Below are positions 17,769 to 26,583 of a stretch of DNA of 64,000 bases, in pieces. Location: NCBI RefSeq assembly GCF_030704205.1, contig NZ_CP131913.1, positions 2,232,001 through 2,296,000 on the forward strand. Reading direction: 5' to 3'. A program made the position numbers and the translations under genes. Each line of letters starts with the position of its first letter. Position 1 is the first letter of the stretch. The stretch is from Halomonas alkalicola. GTDB lineage: Bacteria > Pseudomonadota > Gammaproteobacteria > Pseudomonadales > Halomonadaceae. Below the pieces are notes generated by a model, which was not told the origin of the DNA, ran no database searches, and saw only the letters and a program-made list of their open reading frames with translations.

Positions 17769-18752
17769 GCGCCCTCGTCGACGGCTTCGGCCGCACCGTC
17801 CGCTACCTGCGCCTCTCGGTCACCGACCGCTGCGACTTCCGCTGCGTCTACTGCATGGCCGAGGAGATGACCTTCCTGCCCCGCGCCCAGGTGCTCACCC
17901 TGGAGGAGATGGCCACCCTCTGCCGCGCCTTCGTCGAGCTGGGCGTGGAGAAGATCCGCCTCACCGGCGGCGAGCCGCTGGTCAAGCGCGGCATCGAGAC
18001 CCTGGTCGGTGAGGTCGGCGCCCTGCCGGGGCTGCGCGATTTCGCCATGACCACCAACGGCGCGGGCCTGGTCAAGCACGCCCGGGCCCTGCGCGAGGGC
18101 GGCCTCAGGCGCCTCAACGTCAGCCTCGACACCCTGGACCCGGCGCGCTTCCGCGCCCTGACCCGCACCGGCGACCTGGCCAGGGTGATCGACGGCATCC
18201 GCGCCGCCCGGGAGGCCGGTTTCGCGCGCATCAAGCTCAACGCCGTGATCCTCAAGGGGCGCAACGACGACGAGGTGCTCGACCTGGTGGCGTTCGCCCG
18301 CGCCGAGGGCGTCGATATCAGCTTTATCGAGGAGATGCCGCTGGGCCAGGCGATCGGCCACGACCGCGCCACCACCTTCTGCTCGAGCGACGAGGTGCGC
18401 GGGATCATCGAGTCCCGCCACGCCCTGGTGCCCACCACCGAGACGACGCTTGGGCCGTCGCGCTACTACCGCATGGCCGATTCCGAGAGCCGGATCGGCT
18501 TCATCTCGCCCCACAGCCACAACTTCTGCGACGCCTGCAACCGGGTGCGCGTCACCGCCGAGGGGCGCCTGCTGCTGTCTGGGCAACGAGCATTCGGTGG
18601 ACCTGCGCGCCGTGCTGCGCCGCCATCCCGGTGACACCGAACGCCTCAAGGCCGCCATCGTCGCCGCCATGACGAAGAAGCCAGAGCGCCACCACTTCAC
18701 CACCGACGGCGACGTCCAGGTGGTGCGCTTCATGAACATGACGGGCGGGTAA
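17765..18752 (+). pseudogene. moaA: GTP 3',8-cyclase MoaA, frameshifted near its C-terminal Fe-S cluster
   Basis: Radical-SAM enzyme for the first step of molybdopterin synthesis. The N-terminal cluster Cys23-x3-Cys27-x2-Cys30 ([10 protein letters not shown]) and LTGGEPLVK are intact. At the C-terminal cluster the first two cysteines (Cys255, Cys258) are present, but the frame changes after base 18578. The expected [18 protein letters not shown] becomes LLLSGQRAF and stops at 18634. The true continuation, [17 protein letters not shown] onward, is open in the next frame to 18752. Two missing bases (or one extra) explain it, and the third cluster cysteine is lost. If real, the cell needs another moaA for cofactor supply. 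Confidence 0.85.
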
Positions 18753-18767
18753 CGAGAGGCCGGGCGC

Positions 18768-19742
18768 GTGCGACTGGACTACACAGGGCCTCTGCCCGAA
18801 CCGGTGGGCTTCCTGCTGCTGCCGCGCTTCTCGATGATGGCCTTCTTCTCGGCCGTTGAGCCGCTGCGCATCGCCAACCGTATCAGCGGTCGGCCGCTGT
18901 TCGACTGGACCCTGTTCGGTCTGGATGGGCAGCCGGTCACCGCCAGCAACGGCATGACCCTGATGGTCGACCAGCCGGCGGGCGATGTCCACGCCCTACC
19001 GTCCCTGGCGGTGTGCAGCGGCTTCGCGCCCGAGGCGCACCTGAGCCGGCCGCTGATGGCCTGGTTACACCGCCTGGACCAGGCCGGCTGCGCCCTGGGT
19101 GGGCTCGACACCGGTTGCTTCCTGCTCGCCGCCGCGGGGCTGCTCGAGGGCGAGCGGGTCACCCTGCACTGGGAGAGCCTGCCGGCGTTCCGCGAGCGTT
19201 TTCCTGCCGTCGAGACCTCCGACGAGCTGTTCGAGCTGGGGCCGCGGCGTTTCTCCTGTGCCGGTGGCGCCGCCGCCATGGACATGGCCCTGGAGGTGAT
19301 TGCCCGGCGCCACGGCACCCGCCTGGCGGTGGATGTCTCCGAACAGCTGATCCATGACCGGCTGCGCAACCGCAGCGACCAGCAGCGCATGACCCTGGCG
19401 CGCCGCCTGGGTACCCATAATCGCCGCCTGGTGCAGGCGGTAGCGCTGATGGAGCGCCATCTCGAGGCGCCGCTGTCCCTTGCCGAGATTGCCCGGCGCT
19501 GCGGGATCACCCCGCGCCAGCTGCAGCGGCTCTTTGCCGACACCCTTTCCAGTACGCCCCAGGGCTGGTACCTCGGCCTGCGCCTGGGGCGCGACTACTA
19601 CCTGTTGACCGAGACCGACCTCGACGTGTTGGCGGTGAGCCTGGCCTGCGGCTTCGCCTCCGCTTCCAGCTTCTCCCGCGCCTTCAAGGAGCGCTACGGC
19701 CAGCCGCCGCGCGAGATACGGCGGCGGGCCGGTAGCGGCTAG
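18768..19742 (+). CDS. GlxA/AraC-family regulator, probable carnitine regulator (CdhR-like)
   Basis: A 324-residue protein with an N-terminal DJ-1/PfpI (glutamine amidotransferase-like) sensor domain (about 10-190; GGLDTGCFLLAAAGLLEG) and a C-terminal AraC HTH pair (about 225-320; LSLAEIARRCGITPRQLQRLF, and VSLACGFASASSFSRAFKERYG, quoted in parts). It starts at GTG 18768, 15 bp after moaA. This is the architecture of CdhR, GbdR and ArgR of Pseudomonas. It is convergent with a carnitine gene set, so CdhR-like control of carnitine catabolism is the best guess. The actual ligand is not visible in the sequence. Confidence 0.75.
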   Translation: MRLDYTGPLPEPVGFLLLPRFSMMAFFSAVEPLRIANRISGRPLFDWTLFGLDGQPVTASNGMTLMVDQPAGDVHALPSLAVCSGFAPEAHLSRPLMAWLHRLDQAGCALGGLDTGCFLLAAAGLLEGERVTLHWESLPAFRERFPAVETSDELFELGPRRFSCAGGAAAMDMALEVIARRHGTRLAVDVSEQLIHDRLRNRSDQQRMTLARRLGTHNRRLVQAVALMERHLEAPLSLAEIARRCGITPRQLQRLFADTLSSTPQGWYLGLRLGRDYYLLTETDLDVLAVSLACGFASASSFSRAFKERYGQPPREIRRRAGSG

Positions 19743-19765
19743 GGGCGGAACACCGCCAGGTCGGC

Positions 19766-21379
19766 CTACCGCTCGTTCAGGCGGCGCCGCCGTCTGGCGT
19801 CGAGGCTCTCGCGGAACAGCGAGAGCAGCACGCCGGCGGTCATCACCAGGATCACCACGCTCAGCGGCAGGGCGGCGGCGATCAGCGCCGTCTGCAGGGC
19901 GGTGAGGCCGCCGGCCACCAGCAGCACCGCGGCGACCAGGCCGATCACCACGCCCCAGAAGACCCGGAAGCGCGCCGGCGGCTCCTCGTCGCCCAGCGAC
20001 AGGATGGTGGTCAGCACCAGGGTGCCGGAGTCCGAGGAGGTGACGAACCAGCTCATCAACAGGAACACCATCATCGCCGAGAGCAGCCAGCCGAAGGCGC
20101 CGGTGCCGACGATGCCGTCGGCGGTGGCGAACAGCGCCGCCGGCAGCTGCCAGGCGTTGACCAGTTCGATGATGCCGGCGCTGCCCGGGCCGCCCGCGGC
20201 GTGGAGCTCCTGATACATGGCGTTGCCGCCGAAGATGATCAGCCAGACGAAGATGATCAGGGTGGGAACCAGCAGCACCCCCAGCACGAATTCACGCAGG
20301 GTGCGCCCCTTGGAGATGCGCGCGATGAAGAGCCCCACGAAGGGCGCCCAGGCGAGCCACCAGCCCCAGTAGAAGATGGTCCAGCCCTGCTGCCACTCGG
20401 CGGTGCCCGGCTCGTCGGCGTGCCACAGCCCCATGGGGATGAAGTTGATGGCGTAGTCGAGCAGGGTCTCGCCGAAGGCCATGATCAGCCACAGGGTGGG
20501 GCCGCCGACCAGGAAGATGCCTACCACGGCCAGCGAGACCCAGACGTTCATCTCCGAGATCACGCGAATGCCCCGGCGCACGCCGGTGACCGCCGAGAAG
20601 ATGGAGATAGCCGAGATCCCGGCGATCAGCAGCAGCTGGGTCGAGAGGCCCGAGCCGACGCCCACCAGGCGCTCCAGGCCCACCGCCATCTGGCTGACGC
20701 CCAGGCCCAGGGAGGTGGCCACGCCGAAGACGCAGCCGAGCACGCCGAGGATATCGAAGAGGTGGCCGAGGGGGCCGAAGATGCGATCGCCCACGAAGGG
20801 GTAGAGCGCCGAGCGCAGCGCCAGGGGCAGCCCCTTGCGGTAGGCGAAGTAGGCCAGCGACATGCCGACGATCACGTAGATCGCCCAGCCGTGCAGCCCC
20901 CAGTGGAAGAGCGTGACGCGCAGCGCATCGATGGCCCGCTCGTGGCCGATGGCGGTGGCGCCGGCCATGTCGGCATGGGGGTTGTTGGGGTAGCCGAAGG
21001 CGCCGGTGTCATCCAGGTAGAAGACCGGCTCGGCGACGCCGAAGAAGAGAATGCCGATGCCGATACCCGCCGAGAGCAGCATGGCCAGCCAGGCGAAGTT
21101 GCTGAATTCGGGGCGGCTGTCGTCGGGTCCGAGGCGCACGCTGCCGTAGCGGCTGAAGACGATGAAGGCGCAGACCGCCAGCAGCAGCATCACCGTGACC
21201 AGGTAGTAGCCGCTGAAGGTGGTCTCGATCCAGGTGCGTGCCGTGCCGAACAGGCTGCCGGCCGTCTCCGAGCCGAGCCCGGTGAAGAGTACGAAGAGTA
21301 GCACCAGGCCGCCGCTGGTCAGCGTCATGCCCTTGTGCATGCCCTGAAAGACGCCGCCCTGAGCGAGCTCGGTCACCAT
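19766..21379 (-). CDS. BCCT-family betaine/carnitine/choline transporter
   Basis: A 537-residue sodium- or proton-coupled transporter with about 12 helices. The BCCT signature tryptophan-rich helix is present (FYWGWWLAWAPFVGLFIARIS, split here as FYWGWWLAW and APFVGLFIARIS), and GIGILFFGVAEP lies in the second helix. It is last in an operon with carnitine-degrading enzymes, so carnitine uptake is likely. The start is doubtful. ATG 21379 has no Shine-Dalgarno, while the frame stays open for 27 more codons to an ATC at 21458-21460 that sits 8 nt after a strong AAGGAGG (21469-21475 on the reverse strand). Confidence 0.85.
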   Translation of the reverse strand: MVTELAQGGVFQGMHKGMTLTSGGLVLLFVLFTGLGSETAGSLFGTARTWIETTFSGYYLVTVMLLLAVCAFIVFSRYGSVRLGPDDSRPEFSNFAWLAMLLSAGIGIGILFFGVAEPVFYLDDTGAFGYPNNPHADMAGATAIGHERAIDALRVTLFHWGLHGWAIYVIVGMSLAYFAYRKGLPLALRSALYPFVGDRIFGPLGHLFDILGVLGCVFGVATSLGLGVSQMAVGLERLVGVGSGLSTQLLLIAGISAISIFSAVTGVRRGIRVISEMNVWVSLAVVGIFLVGGPTLWLIMAFGETLLDYAINFIPMGLWHADEPGTAEWQQGWTIFYWGWWLAWAPFVGLFIARISKGRTLREFVLGVLLVPTLIIFVWLIIFGGNAMYQELHAAGGPGSAGIIELVNAWQLPAALFATADGIVGTGAFGWLLSAMMVFLLMSWFVTSSDSGTLVLTTILSLGDEEPPARFRVFWGVVIGLVAAVLLVAGGLTALQTALIAAALPLSVVILVMTAGVLLSLFRESLDARRRRRLNER

Positions 21380-21544
21380 GTAGTCGGTGTTGAGTTCGGC
21401 TCTGGGCGAAGCGTCGCTGGGCGGCGATGAGGGGCGGTGGGGGGGAGTTGGCGTAGCGATGTTCTTGTCCTCCTTGGCCGGGCGTCGGGCCGGCAGTCCC
21501 GGTGGGCCGCCCGCGGTGGCGGGCGGCCCGGCGTTGCTGCGCTG

Positions 21545-22000
21545 TCAGCGCCGAATGGCGATGGTGCGCCCGGCGAGCTCCGGCCAGGCGCCCGTCTCGG
21601 CCTGGGGCAGGGCGGTGATCGCCTCGGCCACCGGCGCCGGGAAGGCGTCGGGCCGGCCGCTCTCCTGGTTCATGCCCATCAGCATCTGCTCGCTGGTGGC
21701 CAGCAGGTTGCCCTCAGCGTCGTTGAGCGCGAAGAAGACGTGCAGCCGCTTGGCGTCGCGGTCCAGCAGGGTCAGCGCCACGCTCAGCGGCTCCCCCTCG
21801 TGGGCCTCGCGGCGGTAGCAGAGGTGGGTCTCCAGGGTGTAGAGCGTATAGCCGTGACGGGCACGCCCCTCGGCATCGAGGCCGATATGCTCCATCAGCG
21901 CCTCTACCGCCAGTGAGAAGACCCGGGCGTACTCGGCGTCATTCATGTGGCCGTTGTAGTCGACCCACTCCGGGGCGACGCGGGTGTTGAGGATCTCCAT
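21545..22000 (-). CDS. Hotdog-fold acyl-CoA thioesterase, probable betainyl-CoA thioesterase
   Basis: A 151-residue 4-hydroxybenzoyl-CoA-thioesterase-like hotdog protein: VDYNGHMNDAEYARVFSLA holds the family Asp/Asn-Gly-His-Met start of the long helix, followed by TLETHLCYRREAHEGEPL. The start ATG overlaps the stop of the carnitine dehydrogenase gene by one base (TGATG), so they are coupled. In the known pathway the BKACE enzyme forms betainyl-CoA, and a thioesterase releases glycine betaine plus CoA; this gene fits that step. An in-frame upstream start at 22129 would run deep into the dehydrogenase gene and is rejected. Confidence 0.75.
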   Translation of the reverse strand: MEILNTRVAPEWVDYNGHMNDAEYARVFSLAVEALMEHIGLDAEGRARHGYTLYTLETHLCYRREAHEGEPLSVALTLLDRDAKRLHVFFALNDAEGNLLATSEQMLMGMNQESGRPDAFPAPVAEAITALPQAETGAWPELAGRTIAIRR

Positions 22001-22956
22001 CAGATGCGCCCCTCCAGGCCCTCGGCCTCGGGCCAGTACTTCTGGACCAGGTCGAGCAGCTCCACCAGGAAGTCGTCCCGGCGGCGGTCGAGTTCGCTGA
22101 CGGACCGGCCGGCGGCCTGATGCTCGCACCCATCAACCACCCGGTCGATCAGCTCCTCGGTGAGCTCGGGGGCCTCGATCTTGGTCCAGGGGAGCTTCAG
22201 GGCGGGGCCGAACTGCTCGAGCATATGGCGCATGCCCGCCTCGCCGCCGGCGAGGTGGAAGGTGAGGAAGGTGCCCATCAGCGACCAGCGCAGGCCGCAG
22301 CCGTAGACCACGGCGGCGTCCACCTCCTCGGTGGTCGCCACGCCGTCGTTGACCAGGTGCAGGGCCTCGCGCCACAGCGCCTCCATCAGCCGGTCGGCGA
22401 TATGCCCCTCGATCTCGCGGCGCACCGCCAGGGGACGCATCTCGAGCTCTCGGTAGAGCGCCGCGGCGCGCTCGACCTCGGCGGGCTCGGTGGCCTCGCC
22501 GCCGACCAGCTCCACCAGCGGCAGCAGGTAGACCGGGTTGAAGGGGTGGGCGACGATCACCCGCCCCGGCGCCTTGGCGCAGTCCCGCTGCAGGTCGCTG
22601 GGCTTGAAGCCGGACGTCGAGGAGCCGATCAGCACCTCCGGCGCCGCGGCGGCGTCCAGGGCGGCGAGGATCTCGCGCTTGAGATCCAGGCGCTCCGGCA
22701 CGTTCTCCTGGATGAGATCGGCGCCGGCCACGGCCGCCTCCAGGCTATCCACGAAGGTGAGCCGGGCGGGGCTGGCCCCCTCGGCCAGACCCTGACGCGT
22801 CAGCGAGGCCCAGGCGTTGTCGACGAAGGCGCGGGTGCGTGCCGGGGCCTCCGGAGCCGGGTCGAAGGCCACCACGTCCCAGCCCCGGGCCAGGGCCCTG
22901 GCGATCCAGCCGTTGCCGATCACCCCGGTACCGATCACGGAGAGCTGACGGCTCAT
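22000..22956 (-). CDS. cdhA: L-carnitine dehydrogenase
   Basis: A 318-residue 3-hydroxyacyl-CoA-dehydrogenase-family enzyme. The N-terminal Rossmann motif is [22 protein letters not shown] (GxGxxG). Next come [22 protein letters not shown] and [17 protein letters not shown] (catalytic His in a HPFNP motif), then the helical C-terminal domain. L-carnitine dehydrogenases share these segments and oxidise L-carnitine to 3-dehydrocarnitine with NAD. The neighbours are a BKACE enzyme upstream (4-bp overlap) and the thioesterase downstream, which is the complete carnitine-to-betaine set. Confidence 0.87.
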   Translation of the reverse strand: MSRQLSVIGTGVIGNGWIARALARGWDVVAFDPAPEAPARTRAFVDNAWASLTRQGLAEGASPARLTFVDSLEAAVAGADLIQENVPERLDLKREILAALDAAAAPEVLIGSSTSGFKPSDLQRDCAKAPGRVIVAHPFNPVYLLPLVELVGGEATEPAEVERAAALYRELEMRPLAVRREIEGHIADRLMEALWREALHLVNDGVATTEEVDAAVVYGCGLRWSLMGTFLTFHLAGGEAGMRHMLEQFGPALKLPWTKIEAPELTEELIDRVVDGCEHQAAGRSVSELDRRRDDFLVELLDLVQKYWPEAEGLEGRI

Positions 22957-23873
22957 GCCTCACCTCCTGCGCGCTTCGCTACCGGCTGGCCGCTCTGCGG
23001 GTCGCGCAGCCCCAGGTGGGCGCGGGTCTCGGCGGGGGTCATGACCCGGGCGCCGAGGTTCTCGATCAGGGTGGCGGCGTGCTCCACCAGCTGGGCATTG
23101 GTGGCCAGGGTGCCCTTCTTCAGATAGAGGTTGTCCTCCAGGCCGACCCGGGCGTGGCCGCCCAGCAGCACCGCCTGGGCGGCCATGGGCATCTGGTGGC
23201 GGCCGATGCCGAAGGTGGCCCAGTGGGCGCTTGCCGGGAGCTTGTTGCGCATGGCCAGCAGGGTCTCGGTGTCCGCCTCGGCGCCCCAGGGGATGCCCAG
23301 GCAGAGCTGGTAGAGGGGGGCGCCGTCGATCAGCCCCTCCTGCTGCAGCTGGCGGGCGAACCAGACGTGGCCCAGATCGAAGCACTCCAGCTCCGGCTTG
23401 ACGCCGGCGGCCTGCACCAGGCGGGCGTGCTCGCGCAGCCAGTCGGCGGGGTTCACGTAGACCATGTCGCCGAAGTTGAGGCTGCCGCAGTCCAGGGTGC
23501 AGAGCTCGGGCAAGAGCTCACCCACCGGCGCGTGGCGCTCGGCCGGGGTCTGGATATCGGTGCCGGGACCGCCACGGGTGGGGTCCTCGGCGTCGGGGAT
23601 CCAGTCGCCGCCGCCGCCGGCGGTGATGTTCATCACGATGTCGACGTCCGCCTCGCGCACCCGCTGCATCACCTCGCGGAAGTGCTCGACGGAGTGGCTG
23701 ATGCCACCGGTCTCGGGGTCGCGCACGTGGATATGTGCCACGCTGGCGCCCGCCCTGGCGGCCGCGATGCAGTCGTCGGCGATCTGCTTGGGGGTGACCG
23801 GCACGTGGGGGCTCTTGGCAGTGGTGTCGCCGGCGCCGGTGACGGCGCAGGTGAGGATAACATTGCGGTTCAT
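22953..23873 (-). CDS. BKACE-family 3-dehydrocarnitine cleavage enzyme
   Basis: A 306-residue beta-keto acid cleavage enzyme (BKACE, DUF849), a TIM-barrel zinc enzyme. Metal-site motif [10 protein letters not shown] near residues 47-57, then NITAGGGGD and [16 protein letters not shown]. In carnitine catabolism this family condenses dehydrocarnitine with acetyl-CoA to give betainyl-CoA and acetoacetate. It is the first gene of the operon, which is read leftward as BKACE, dehydrogenase, thioesterase, BCCT transporter. A promoter region with GTCG repeats lies about 70-100 bp upstream. Confidence 0.85.
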   Translation of the reverse strand: MNRNVILTCAVTGAGDTTAKSPHVPVTPKQIADDCIAAARAGASVAHIHVRDPETGGISHSVEHFREVMQRVREADVDIVMNITAGGGGDWIPDAEDPTRGGPGTDIQTPAERHAPVGELLPELCTLDCGSLNFGDMVYVNPADWLREHARLVQAAGVKPELECFDLGHVWFARQLQQEGLIDGAPLYQLCLGIPWGAEADTETLLAMRNKLPASAHWATFGIGRHQMPMAAQAVLLGGHARVGLEDNLYLKKGTLATNAQLVEHAATLIENLGARVMTPAETRAHLGLRDPQSGQPVAKRAGGEA

Positions 23874-23940
23874 GCTCGGCTCCTGAGGAAGGGATGGCGG
23901 ATGTCAGGAGCAGTGTGGGGGAGGGCGGCAGGAAGGGATT

Positions 23941-23974
23941 GTCGAAAGGCGACCTTATTTCTGCATAATGCGAC
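23941..23974 (-). promoter_or_regulatory. GTCG/CGAC repeats upstream of the carnitine operon
   Basis: Three copies of GTCG or its complement CGAC occur within 34 bp: 23941-23944, 23951-53 region (GTCGAAAGGCGAC dyad) and 23971-23974 (GCGAC). On the operon strand two of them are direct repeats about two helical turns apart. This is the layout used by AraC-type regulators of the GlxA/ArgR group, whose half-sites often contain TGTCG. It is a candidate site for the CdhR-like protein encoded at 18768-19742. Confidence 0.3.
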
Positions 23975-23982
23975 GCGTTGGT

Positions 23983-24460
23983 TCAGAGGATGCCGACGTC
24001 TTCGGCGCGGCGCGGCAGCGACAGGGTGAAGACGGTACCGCGCTCGGTATCACACGAAAGGCACCTTCCCAACAGCCTGTTCAGCCCCAGCACCCTCGAG
24101 ACCCGGACATTCAATGGCTACGCCGAGGAGGTGGCTGGGCTCTATGCGGGCATGGACCTGAGGAAGCACTTCTGATGGCGGCACGGCGAAAAGGGTGACC
24201 CTGGCGCGGCAGTGTGTTACTGGCGGCTCTCGCCCCTCTTCTGCTGTGTAGCTGGCAGGTCACCCAGCTTGCCGCCGGCCCCGAACCGGGGCGCTACCCG
24301 CGGTTGAGCCTTGGCCAGGGCACCCGGCGTGGCAAAGATGCCGGCCGGAGTGCCCGAGCGTGATCATTGGGCCGAACCTTGTGTCATCAGGTAGTCGGCC
24401 AGGGCCCGGTAGGCGGGTTAGAGCCTGACGCCCGTCCCGTGCACCGGGACTCGTGCCGAC
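23983..24460. other. Stretch of gene remnants without an intact gene
   Basis: No complete gene is seen in this ~480-bp stretch. On the minus strand, 23983-24054 encodes a histidine-kinase-like tail (DTERGTVFTLSLPRR then AEDVGIL and stop), cut off at about 24054. On the plus strand, a frame ending at 24175 reads LPNSLFSPSTLETRTFNGY...GLYAGMDLRKHF and resembles the tail of some unidentified protein. On the minus strand, 24364-24417 is a short closed frame, PAYRALADYLMTQGSAQ. Fragments facing in different directions suggest repeated deletion or rearrangement at this junction. Confidence 0.5.
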
Positions 24461-24913
24461 TCAGTAGAGATGTACGGCCTCGAAGTGGGCACGTGACTCG
24501 CCCTCGTCGTCGACGAGGGTCAGGGTCTCGCCATCGACCTGCCAGCCGGCAACCTCCCCGAGGGCATCGAGCAGCTCGCGTTCGAGTGCCATCGCCGCGC
24601 CGGGACAGGCCATCACGGTGGTGGCCACTCGGCCGAACGTTAACCGGTCGCCGTCGCGCTCATACTCGCCCATCATGCGGTTGCAGCCCGTGGAGCCTGC
24701 CAGGCGAGACTCCTCGGCATGCAGCACCAGATGCGCCTCCCGCGCCTCATCGATGGCCACCACCTCGCGCTCACCCACGGTCAGCAGCTTCCAGTAGGTG
24801 TTCTCCAGGGGCTCGTTGACGCTGTCGCCATCCGAGGCCGCCTCAAACCCGGCGCAACCGGCCAGGGTCAGTGAGCCGACCAGCAGGGCCGTAAGCGAAT
24901 ACTGTTTTCTCAT
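24461..24913 (-). CDS. META-domain (HslJ-like) outer-membrane lipoprotein
   Basis: A 150-residue secreted lipoprotein. Basic start MRKQYS, hydrophobic core LTALLVGSLTLAGC with lipobox LAGC (Cys at about residue 20), and Asp absent at +2, so outer-membrane sorting is likely. The mature part is a META domain: NTYWKLLTVGEREVV, LAGSTGCNRMMGEYE, and ATTVMACPGAAMALERELL. HslJ-type META proteins are linked to heat shock and novobiocin resistance; no specific role is known here. The start at 24913 was chosen for the signal peptide; longer frames to 25117 have no merit. Confidence 0.85.
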   Translation of the reverse strand: MRKQYSLTALLVGSLTLAGCAGFEAASDGDSVNEPLENTYWKLLTVGEREVVAIDEAREAHLVLHAEESRLAGSTGCNRMMGEYERDGDRLTFGRVATTVMACPGAAMALERELLDALGEVAGWQVDGETLTLVDDEGESRAHFEAVHLY

Positions 24914-25361
24914 CGAGGACACTCCATTGCCATTCAGGAGCCTTGTCAGACTGCCCGGCGGCATAAGGTTCCCAAGGTCGTGATGTGCGCCTCGGGTGAA
25001 TCTGCCGGCGGGTCCGCTTTTCCTGCGCTGCCTGAAGGATCTCAGCAGTCTGGACCGCACGGCAGAGCGGCGGGACATGGCTAAGCGCTGTGGTCCTATC
25101 GGAATCGATCTCACCAATGCGGCTCGCCATTCGTCGGCGGTCTACTTGGTTGCCTCGTAATGCCTTGTTTATGTTTAGTATTTCGACCACCAATGGCGGC
25201 ATTTGCACTAGTCATTGGTCGCGCAGGGTGCCTCTGGCCATAGTCGAATCACCAGCAGTCGACACAACACAGACACGCGAAGGGGAACGGCGGCCGACTC
25301 CGAGAGGGCCGCAGGCACCCGGCTGGTGAGTCGATCCCACGGACCCAGAGGAGACAACAAC
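24914..25361. other. Intergenic stretch before creatinase, with one short gene remnant
   Basis: No complete gene. On the plus strand a closed reading frame from about 25005 to its TAA near 25160 (LFLRCLKDLSSLDRTAE then RRDMAKRCGPIGIDLTN) looks protein-like but lacks a start and was not identified. An A/T-rich patch around 25150-25185 (TTGGTT, 18 bp, TATGTT) could be a sigma-70-type promoter for creatinase, about 180 bp upstream of its ATG. A GAGGAG Shine-Dalgarno lies at about 25348-25353. Confidence 0.35.
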
Positions 25362-26570
25362 ATGAAACTGCCGTCACTGATCGAGATTCCCAACGGCGAC
25401 AAGGTCACCCCGACCTTCTCCGACGCCGAGATGCAGGGCCGCCTGGCCCGCCTGCGCGACTACATGGCCCAGAACGACGTCGAGGCGGTGGTGCTGACCT
25501 CCTACCACAACATCAACTACTTCAGCGATTTCGTTTACTGCAAGTTCGGGCGCGACTACGGCCTGGTGGTCACCCAGGATCGCTTCACCACGGTGACGGC
25601 CAACATCGACGGCGGCCAGCCCTATCGCCGCAATCGCCTCGGCGACAACATCGTCTACACCGACTGGCAGAAGGACAACTTCTTCAAGGCCGTGAAGCAG
25701 CTCTGCGAAGGCAAGCGGCGAGTGGGCGTCGAGTACGACCACCTGACCCTGCAGAACCAGCAGAAGCTGATGGACGCCCTGGGCGACGTGGAGCTGGTGG
25801 ATATCGGCGTGCCCACCATGAAGCTGCGCATGATCAAGTCCGCCGAGGAGATCGCGCTGATTCGCCAGGGCGCGCGCATCGCCGACGTGGGCGGCGTGGC
25901 CGTGCGCGATGCCATCCATGCCGGGGTGCCGGAGTATGAGGTGTCGCTGGCCGGTCAGGCGGCGATGGTGCGCGAGATCGCCAAGACCTACCCCAACAGC
26001 GAGCTGATGGACACCTGGGTCTGGTTCCAGTCCGGCATCAACACCGACGGCGCCCACAACCCGGTGACCACCCGCCGGGTGCAGCCCGGTGACATCCTCA
26101 GCCTGAATACCTTCCCGATGATCTCGGGCTACTACACCGCCCTGGAGCGCACCCTCTTCCTCGGCCACGCCTCCGACGAGCACCTGCGCCTGTGGGAAGT
26201 GAACTGCGAGGTGCATCGCCGTGGACAGGAGCTGATCAAGCCCGGCGTACGCTGCTGCGACATCGCCCACGAGCTCAACGAGATCTTCGCCAAGCACGAC
26301 TTGCTGCAGTACCGCACCTTCGGTTACGGCCACTCCTTCGGCACCCTGAGCCACTACTACGGTCGCGAGGCGGGCCTCGAGCTGCGCGAGGATATCGAAA
26401 CGGTGCTCGAACCCAACATGGTCGTCTCCATGGAGCCGATGATCATGATCCCGGAAGGGCGGCCGGGAGCCGGTGGCTACCGCGAGCACGACATCCTGGT
26501 GCTCAACGAGCACGGGGCCGAGAACATCACTGGTTTCCCGTACGGCCCGGAGCACAATATCATCCGCTGA
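25362..26570 (+). CDS. Creatinase (creatine amidinohydrolase)
   Basis: A 402-residue pita-bread-fold enzyme that hydrolyses creatine to sarcosine and urea. The catalytic residues known from the Pseudomonas putida enzyme fall at identical positions: His232 (DGAHNPV), Glu262 (LERTLF), Glu358 (SMEP) and His376 (REHDIL). Long stretches such as GYGHSFGTLSHYYGREAGL match creatinase rather than Xaa-Pro peptidases, which use two metal ions. The start at 25362 follows GAGGAGACAACAAC. A longer in-frame version from 25215 adds an unrelated sequence. Its product sarcosine can be used by soxBDAG 18 kb downstream. No urease is in the window. Confidence 0.96.
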   Translation: MKLPSLIEIPNGDKVTPTFSDAEMQGRLARLRDYMAQNDVEAVVLTSYHNINYFSDFVYCKFGRDYGLVVTQDRFTTVTANIDGGQPYRRNRLGDNIVYTDWQKDNFFKAVKQLCEGKRRVGVEYDHLTLQNQQKLMDALGDVELVDIGVPTMKLRMIKSAEEIALIRQGARIADVGGVAVRDAIHAGVPEYEVSLAGQAAMVREIAKTYPNSELMDTWVWFQSGINTDGAHNPVTTRRVQPGDILSLNTFPMISGYYTALERTLFLGHASDEHLRLWEVNCEVHRRGQELIKPGVRCCDIAHELNEIFAKHDLLQYRTFGYGHSFGTLSHYYGREAGLELREDIETVLEPNMVVSMEPMIMIPEGRPGAGGYREHDILVLNEHGAENITGFPYGPEHNIIR

Positions 26571-26583
26571 TGGCTGCAGTGAG

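Noticed and set aside
24843..25208. 121-codon minus-strand frame upstream of the META lipoprotein
   Set aside because: It overlaps the lipoprotein signal region in another frame and has no recognisable similarity; only a short plus-strand remnant in the same area looks protein-like.
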